Origin: CAZVTU01 sp964630295
Lineage (GTDB): Bacteria > Patescibacteriota > Minisyncoccia > Minisyncoccales > RBG-13-42-11
NCBI GenBank assembly: GCA_964630295.1
Contig: CAZVTU010000045.1
Coordinates: 1 to 5,155, forward strand
Length of the DNA: 5,155 nt
Direction of reading: 5' to 3'
Both the position numbers and the translations under genes were made by a program. Shown here one piece after another: positions 1 through 3,847 of this stretch. How positions within the stretch are numbered: the first letter of the stretch is position 1; every line of letters starts with the position of its first letter. Below the pieces are notes generated by a model that saw only the letters and a list, made by a program, of their open reading frames with translations, searched no databases and was not told the DNA's origin.

Positions 1-540
<540 letters not shown>

Positions 541-546
541 CATAAC

Positions 547-597
547 CGCGGATGCTCTACTCAAATTGTTTTCACAATTTGAGAAAGTCGCACCGCG
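547..597 (-). promoter_or_regulatory. 16S precursor leader hairpin with GAAA tetraloop
   Basis: Just upstream of the mature 16S 5' end, the transcript can fold into a two-part stem. The outer part pairs 590-597 with 547-555 (CGCGGTGC with GCATCCGCG, eight pairs and one bulged U at 552). After a small internal loop, the inner part is a perfect 10-bp stem (574-583 with 560-569) closed by a GAAA tetraloop at 570-573. Its position suggests a role in pre-16S folding or RNase processing, since bacterial 16S leaders are typically structured. The pairing is seen in the sequence; the function is inferred. The 16S 3' trailer is outside the window, so the usual leader-trailer processing stem cannot be tested. 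Confidence 0.6.
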
Positions 598-610
598 TTT
601 TGCCGCTCTT

Positions 611-636
611 CTCCAAAAATCTTATGATTTTTGGAG
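611..636 (-). promoter_or_regulatory. Perfect 11-bp leader hairpin upstream of 16S
   Basis: The arms CTCCAAAAATC and GATTTTTGGAG form a perfect 11-bp stem around a 4-nt loop at 622-625. It lies about 70-95 nt upstream of the 16S 5' end, in the likely rRNA leader. On the minus strand no U-tract follows it (the next bases are AAGAGCGGC), so it is not a standard intrinsic terminator. It may be a processing, antitermination or folding element. The pairing is certain; the role is not known. Confidence 0.5.
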
Positions 637-680
637 GCCACGACAAGACAATTTCGGGACAACTTCAAAAAACCAATCTT

Positions 681-704
681 ACTATATTTTTGTTTTAAAA
701 GTGC
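681..704 (-). promoter_or_regulatory. Possible rRNA -10 element and boxA-like sequence
   Basis: On the minus strand, 704-691 reads GCACTTTTAAAACA. This loosely resembles rRNA antitermination boxA elements (E. coli type TGCTCTTTAACA; the low-GC Gram-positive type ends CTTTGAAAACT). Immediately downstream, 686-681 is TATAGT, one base off the -10 consensus, and would start transcription near 674 with a leader of roughly 135 nt. No good -35 is found 16-18 nt upstream. The two readings conflict: if this is a promoter, the boxA-like bases are upstream of the start; if it is boxA, transcription must come from further up, such as the promoter at 866-893. Neither is firmly supported. Confidence 0.3.
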
Positions 705-724
705 TTTCTCTTTAAAATTCGATG

Positions 725-754
725 AAAAAATCAGGAAGAGAGTCCTGATTTTTT
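725..754. terminator. Bidirectional intrinsic terminator
   Basis: The arms AAAAAATCAGGA (725-736) and TCCTGATTTTTT (743-754) form a 12-bp stem with a 6-nt loop (737-742). The core is TCAGGA/TCCTGA, flanked by A6 and T6-7, so a U-run follows the stem on either strand. On the minus strand it ends anything transcribed from the tRNA-Thr side and separates that unit from the 16S leader. It begins one base past the stop of the small reading frame at 756-835. No plus-strand gene in the window needs it. Confidence 0.75.
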
Positions 755-755
755 T

Positions 756-835
756 CTAACCTTTCTCTTCGGTTTTCTTAAATTTTTCTTTAACAGCCTT
801 TACACTTCTTCTTTTTTTGATTTCTTCTTAACCAT
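756..835 (-). other. Possible tiny Lys-rich ORF needing a -1 shift at A7
   Basis: From an ATG at 835-833 the direct reading is only 11 codons (MVKKKSKKEEV, TAA at 802-800). The codons TCA AAA AAA contain an in-frame A AAA AAA heptamer at 818-812, a known -1 slippery type. A one-base backward slip there gives MVKKKSKK followed by RRSVKAVKEKFKKTEEKG, ending at TAG 758-756, 26 residues in all. The stop falls just before the terminator at 725-754, and a consensus-like promoter sits upstream (866-893), so the unit is compact and complete. A GGAGAG occurs at 858-853, too far from the ATG for a classical ribosome binding site. Alternatives are a decayed gene, a homopolymer sequencing error, a small RNA or chance in A-rich DNA. 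I do not recognise the product and assign no function. Confidence 0.25.
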
Positions 836-865
836 ATTTATACTTTTATTATCTCTCCATTTTAA

Positions 866-893
866 ATTTTACTTTTTAAAAAATCTTTGTCAA
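866..893 (-). promoter_or_regulatory. Sigma70-like promoter (TTGACA-16-TAAAAT)
   Basis: On the minus strand a perfect -35 hexamer TTGACA (893-888) is followed after 16 bp by TAAAAT (871-866), one mismatch from the -10 consensus. It starts eight bases beyond the 3' end of tRNA-Thr and points toward the small reading frame, the terminator at 725-754 and the 16S gene. The expected start is near 858-860. It is the best hexamer pair seen in the window. It may drive the short unit at 756-835, or be an upstream rRNA promoter if polymerase passes the terminator by antitermination. Confidence 0.5.
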
Positions 894-901
894 GTGCTTG
901 A

Positions 902-973
902 AGCCGAGGGTGGGATTCGAACCCACGACTTGCTGTTTACAAAACAGCTACTCTTCCGCTGAGTTACCTCGGC
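902..973 (-). tRNA. tRNA-Thr (anticodon UGU)
   Basis: This is a complete 72-nt cloverleaf on the minus strand. The acceptor stem is GCCGAGG/CCTCGGC, the D stem ACTC/GAGT with a short 7-nt loop containing GG, and the anticodon stem GCTGT/ACAGC around loop TTTGTAA. The variable loop is AAGTC, and the T arm is GTGGG-TTCGAAT-CCCAC. The anticodon TGT reads ACA and probably other ACN codons by wobble. G1-C72 and C2-G71 fit known threonyl-tRNA synthetase identity elements. The discriminator is U, where the bacterial tRNA-Thr genes I recall have A. CCA is not encoded (TCAAGC follows), so a CCA-adding enzyme is needed. The 5' end lies four bases after the stop codon of the 112-aa membrane protein, so the tRNA is probably processed from the rpsB-tsf transcript. 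Confidence 0.96.
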
Positions 974-977
974 AAGA

Positions 978-1316
978 TTATTTGATTTTCTTTTTTATTT
1001 CCTGCCAATAATTGTCATTATCGTTGATTCTTTTTTTTAGTGAGCGTTCTCTTAATTTTTGAAGTAGACTGGAAGTTTTGTTATCAGTTTTTAAAGTTAA
1101 AATTCTAATTTTAGAAAGAATTTTTTGTAAAAATATCTCAATTGGAATTCCTTTAAAAGGAATTGAATTTTTTGTTTTTAAAAGAAAATTTTGCCAGTTA
1201 AATTTAGAAGGAGATGTCTCCGGTAATTCCAAAAGTAGAGGTATCTTTCGGAAGACAATAACCCCCATTCCTACCAAACTGCAAATTAAAATAATTAGAA
1301 AGATTAATTCTATCAT
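978..1316 (-). CDS. Small single-pass membrane protein, uncharacterised
   Basis: The 112-residue protein starts at the ATG at 1316-1314, three bases after the tsf stop, and ends with TAA at 980-978. Residues 1-22 are a strongly hydrophobic membrane segment (IELIFLIILICSLVGMGVIV) followed by basic FRK, which suggests a membrane anchor with the rest in the cytoplasm. Residues 24-34 are RKIPLLLELPE. The remainder is hydrophilic and rich in Lys and Arg, probably helical, with an acidic-aromatic patch DNDNYWQE near residues 98-105. No enzyme motif or Cys/His cluster is visible. Its place between tsf and tRNA-Thr implies cotranscription with translation genes. I have an impression that similar short proteins occur in other Parcubacteria, but cannot verify this here. 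A role in tethering ribosomes or RNA to the membrane would be speculation. The plus-strand frame across the same DNA (1078-1323) appears to be a shadow. Confidence 0.8.
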   Translation of the reverse strand: MIELIFLIILICSLVGMGVIVFRKIPLLLELPETSPSKFNWQNFLLKTKNSIPFKGIPIEIFLQKILSKIRILTLKTDNKTSSLLQKLRERSLKKRINDNDNYWQEIKKKIK

Positions 1317-1319
1317 TTT

Positions 1320-1763
1320 TTAGATTTCGTAACGAGTAAATCTCTTTACCACGATATTTTCTCCTAATTTAGCTATATACTCGTCAATTAATTCTTTAAT
1401 AGTTCGGCTTTCATCCTTTATCCAAGGTTGTTCTAAGAGGGGAGATTCTTCACCCATCGCAGCAATTTGTAAGCATAGTTCATGAGCTAAATTTTTAAAA
1501 ATTTGGTTTTTGGCTACAAAATCTGTTTCACAATCTAACTCAATAAGTACGCCAATTTTTTTATTTGGATGAATATAGCTTTCAATTATCCCTTGAGAAG
1601 TCAATCTCTCTGTTTTCTTTTTAGCAAAATCTTTCCCCCACTCTCTAAGGATTTCTTTTGCTTTTTCTAAATCACCCTTAGCTTTCTCAAGGGCTTTTTT
1701 ACAGTCAGTAATAGAAGCTGCAGTTATCTCTCTTAGTTGTTTTATTTTATCAATGGGAATCAT
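1320..1763 (-). CDS. tsf: Translation elongation factor Ts (compact form)
   Basis: EF-Ts is the cytoplasmic guanine-nucleotide exchange factor that releases GDP from EF-Tu so that it can bind GTP and aminoacyl-tRNA again. Residues 3-42 are the N-terminal UBA-like EF-Tu-binding domain (IDKIKQLREITAASITDCKK, ending near EWG). The core carries the signature TDFVAKN at residues 80-86, whose Asp and Phe act on the nucleotide site of EF-Tu in the E. coli complex. The C-terminal part keeps the family motif EQPWIKD (111-117) and ends in GENIVVKRFTRYEI. At 147 residues it is far shorter than the E. coli protein (283) and shorter than the Thermus type (196), so it has one core subdomain and no coiled-coil insertion. 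Both ends look intact, so this is a minimal form and not a truncation. The ATG overlaps the rpsB TGA as ATGA, indicating translational coupling. Confidence 0.96.
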   Translation of the reverse strand: MIPIDKIKQLREITAASITDCKKALEKAKGDLEKAKEILREWGKDFAKKKTERLTSQGIIESYIHPNKKIGVLIELDCETDFVAKNQIFKNLAHELCLQIAAMGEESPLLEQPWIKDESRTIKELIDEYIAKLGENIVVKRFTRYEI

Positions 1764-2479
1764 TTTTGAGGTCTTGCTTTTAATATTACTTCCTTAACTT
1801 TATCTAAAATATACTTTAAAGAACTAATCGCATCGTCATTAGCAGGAATTGGGTAGTCAACTAAAGTGGGATCGGCATTCGTGTCTGAAATTCCAATGAT
1901 TTTTACTCCCTTCATCTTAGCTTCCTTAACAGCTAAAGCATCTTTTTCCATATCTAAAACAAAAATGGCATCGGGTATTTTCTCTAAATCTTTAATTCCG
2001 CCAAATTTAATTTCTAATTTTTGAAGCTCTTCATCGATTTGAGCTCTTTCTTTTTTAGTATATTTATCTAACTCACCAGATTTTTTCTTCCTTTCTAACT
2101 CTTTAAAATATTCTAATCTCTTTTTTATTGCATCAAAATTGGTAATCGTTCCTCCTAACCACCTTTCAGAAACATAAGGAAGCTTACACTCTTCAGCAAA
2201 ATTTTTTACTAAATCTTTAGCTTGGATTTTTGTTCCTACAATCAGCAGAGTTTTATTCTCAGAAATAAGTTTCTGAATAAACTCTAAAGCTTTTTTAAAT
2301 TTTTCAGCTGTTTTCTTTAAATCAATGATGTGAACTGTATTTCTTACCCCTGCTAAATAAGGCTTCATCTTGGGATGAATCCGAGAAGTTCGATGACCAA
2401 AATGAAGACCAGCTTGAAGCATTTCTTCAAGATCAAGTTTTACCTCAAGTTTTTTATTTTTTTCCTTGGTTTCAACCAT
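1760..2479 (-). CDS. rpsB: 30S ribosomal protein S2
   Basis: S2 is a late-assembling small-subunit protein on the solvent side of the 30S. The 239-residue length is normal (E. coli 241). The first family signature is at residues 20-38 (LQAGLHFGHRTSRIHPKM region). It is followed by RNTVHIIDL (46-54), RWLGGTITN (106-114), a Lys/Glu-rich helical hairpin at about 115-160, and the strongly conserved PDAIFVLDMEKDALAVKEA (169-187) with GISDTNADP and VDYPIPANDD (196-216). The ATG at 2479-2477 gives the expected N-terminus, with about 15 extra charged residues before the core. No Shine-Dalgarno sequence precedes it. It is the first gene of the rpsB-tsf-membrane protein-tRNA-Thr unit. It ends in TGA, so UGA is a stop in this organism and RF2 is needed. 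Candidate promoters lie in the divergent region at 2480-2562. Confidence 0.98.
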   Translation of the reverse strand: MVETKEKNKKLEVKLDLEEMLQAGLHFGHRTSRIHPKMKPYLAGVRNTVHIIDLKKTAEKFKKALEFIQKLISENKTLLIVGTKIQAKDLVKNFAEECKLPYVSERWLGGTITNFDAIKKRLEYFKELERKKKSGELDKYTKKERAQIDEELQKLEIKFGGIKDLEKIPDAIFVLDMEKDALAVKEAKMKGVKIIGISDTNADPTLVDYPIPANDDAISSLKYILDKVKEVILKARPQK

Positions 2480-2562
2480 AAAACTAATTTTTAATTTAGC
2501 ACAAATTAAATTCTATGGCAAGCTCCCTTGATTTATTCTTAAATTATATTAATATAAAATAT
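2480..2562. promoter_or_regulatory. Divergent rpsB/rpmE promoter region with inverted repeat
   Basis: These 83 AT-rich bases separate two divergent starts. Toward rpsB (minus), a perfect TATAAT lies at 2548-2543 with TTGGCA 15 bp upstream (2569-2564, overlapping the rpmE start codon), and TAGAAT at 2515-2510 has no clear -35. Toward rpmE (plus), TATATT (2545-2550) and TATAAA (2553-2558) lie close to the ATG at 2563, with TTGATT at 2528-2533. Either would give a leaderless or nearly leaderless rpmE mRNA. A perfect inverted repeat, TTTAATTT (2490-2497) and AAATTAAA (2503-2510) around GCAC-containing bases, sits just upstream of rpsB. It could be an operator, an mRNA leader hairpin or chance. 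No Shine-Dalgarno sequence is visible on either side. Confidence 0.5.
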
Positions 2563-2784
2563 ATGCCAAAAAAAGATATTCATCCAAAATATTACGAAAA
2601 TGCTAGAGTCCAATGTGCTTGTGGAAATACTTTTCAGGTAGGTTCAACTAAAGAGTTTATTGAAGTAGAAATCTGTTCCCAGTGTCATCCTTTTTATACT
2701 GGGAAAGAAAAAATTGTTGATACAGCTGGTAGAGTAGAAAAGTTTAGAAAAAGATTGGCAAAGAAAGAAGAAAAGAAGAAATAA
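2563..2784 (+). CDS. rpmE: 50S ribosomal protein L31, zinc-binding type
   Basis: L31 is a small large-subunit protein that helps bridge the 50S and the 30S head. The start chosen is the ATG at 2563, giving MPKKDIHPKYY, the usual L31 N-terminus. An in-frame ATG at 2515 would add 16 residues (MASSLDLFLNYINIKY) that match nothing in the family and would run through the promoter region, so it is rejected. From 2563 the protein has 73 residues, normal for the family. Four cysteines (18 and 20 in CAC, 38 and 41 in CSQC) form the Zn site of the C+ class, typical of zinc-replete growth. The C-terminus is a Lys/Glu tail. No Shine-Dalgarno sequence precedes the start. The stop is one base before prfA, so the two genes form an operon. 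Confidence 0.96.
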   Translation: MPKKDIHPKYYENARVQCACGNTFQVGSTKEFIEVEICSQCHPFYTGKEKIVDTAGRVEKFRKRLAKKEEKKK

Positions 2785-2785
2785 T

Positions 2786-3847
2786 ATGTCAGCCGATCTA
2801 AAAAAAACTGAACTCGAATATCAAAAAATCATTCAACAGCTCAGCGATCCTGAGCTAATTTCTAATTGGGAGAAATTTGAAGAATTAAATCGAAAAAAGA
2901 GTTTCCTAGAAAAAATTATTGAAAAAGGGAAAGAGATTGAAGAAATTAAGAATAAGATTGAAGAAAATAAAACAATTCTAAAATCAAAAGAAGATGAAGA
3001 GCTTTATTCTTTGGCTGAAGCTGAAATTATTCAATTAAAAGAGAAGGAAAAAAAATTAGAAAAAGAGCTAAAAGAACTGCTTTCGAAAGAAGAATCTCAA
3101 TTGTCGTCAGATAGTAAACAACCTGGAGAACAAGCAGTTATTGTAGAAATTAGAGCTGGAACAGGAGGAGAAGAAGCAGCTCTCTTTGCTGCTGATTTAT
3201 TTAGAATGTACTCAAAATATGCTTCTTCCCAGGGCTGGAAACAAAAAATTTTAGATTCCAGACTTTCAGAACTTGGTGGTTTTAAAGAAATTACCTTTGA
3301 ATTAAAAAATGGAGATGTCTTTTCAAAAATGCAATTTGAGGGAGGAGTTCATCGGGTCCAAAGAATTCCAGAAACTGAAAAATCTGGCCGAATTCACACC
3401 TCAACAGCTTCAGTAGCTGTTTTACCAAAACCAAAAAAAGCAACAATTAAGATAAAACCTGAGGACTTAAAAATTGACACCTATCGAGCTTCGGGTCCTG
3501 GCGGTCAATATGTCAATCGGAGGGAAACGGCAGTAAGAATTACTCATTTACCTTCGGGTATTGTTGTCACTTCCCAGACTGAAAGAAACCAATTACAAAA
3601 CAAAGAAAACGCTTTAGCAATTTTGGAAGCCAAGCTTTTAGAAAAAAAAGAGATGGAAGAATTGGAAAAATTAAGTGAAAAAAGACGCTCGCAAATTAAG
3701 TGGGCGAAACGCGCTGAGAAAATTAGGACTTATAATTTTCCTCAAGACAGAGTAACCGATCATCGAATTAAAAAAAGTTTTCACAACATTGAGGAAATTA
3801 TGGATGGGAAATTAGATCCAATTATCCAGTCGCTTCAATCTGTTTGA
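2786..3847 (+). CDS. prfA: Peptide chain release factor 1
   Basis: RF1 recognises UAA and UAG in the ribosomal A site and triggers peptide release. The 353-residue length is near the usual 360. Residues 1-105 are the helical domain 1. The core begins near VIVEIRAGTGGEEAALFAADL (118-138). The stop-codon tripeptide is PET (195-197) in RIPETEKSGRIHTS; this is the RF1 PxT type, not the SPF of RF2. The catalytic GGQ is at 239-241, within SGPGGQYVNRRETAVRITHLP. This differs slightly from the common GAGGQHVN context, while the catalytic Gln, normally methylated by PrmC, is present. The C-terminal helix and RTYNFPQDRVTDHRI (314-328) are typical. The ATG lies one base after the rpmE stop. The gene ends in TGA, which RF1 itself does not read, and its last 26 bases overlap the convergent hydrolase gene. 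Confidence 0.97.
   Translation: MSADLKKTELEYQKIIQQLSDPELISNWEKFEELNRKKSFLEKIIEKGKEIEEIKNKIEENKTILKSKEDEELYSLAEAEIIQLKEKEKKLEKELKELLSKEESQLSSDSKQPGEQAVIVEIRAGTGGEEAALFAADLFRMYSKYASSQGWKQKILDSRLSELGGFKEITFELKNGDVFSKMQFEGGVHRVQRIPETEKSGRIHTSTASVAVLPKPKKATIKIKPEDLKIDTYRASGPGGQYVNRRETAVRITHLPSGIVVTSQTERNQLQNKENALAILEAKLLEKKEMEELEKLSEKRRSQIKWAKRAEKIRTYNFPQDRVTDHRIKKSFHNIEEIMDGKLDPIIQSLQSV

Noticed and set aside
889..901. TCAAG-CA-CTTGA inverted repeat after tRNA-Thr followed by A/T-rich bases, as a terminator
   Set aside because: The stem is at most 5 bp with a 2-nt loop and the T-run starts several bases later. It also overlaps the TTGACA hexamer, and a far stronger terminator exists at 725-754.
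1078..1323. 81-codon plus-strand open frame opposite the membrane protein gene
   Set aside because: It lies antisense to the membrane protein gene, whose frame has a clear membrane helix and operon fit. It has no promoter or ribosome binding site and resembles nothing I know; an open antisense frame is easily produced by AT-rich DNA.
1320..1763. tsf as a truncated pseudogene
   Set aside because: The UBA domain, TDFV motif and the conserved C-terminal KRFTRYEI-type ending are all present, so the gene is compact and not broken.
3822..3847. Frameshift or assembly error at the prfA/hydrolase junction
   Set aside because: Both proteins have normal-looking C-termini and proper stops, so a true 26-bp convergent overlap is the simpler reading.
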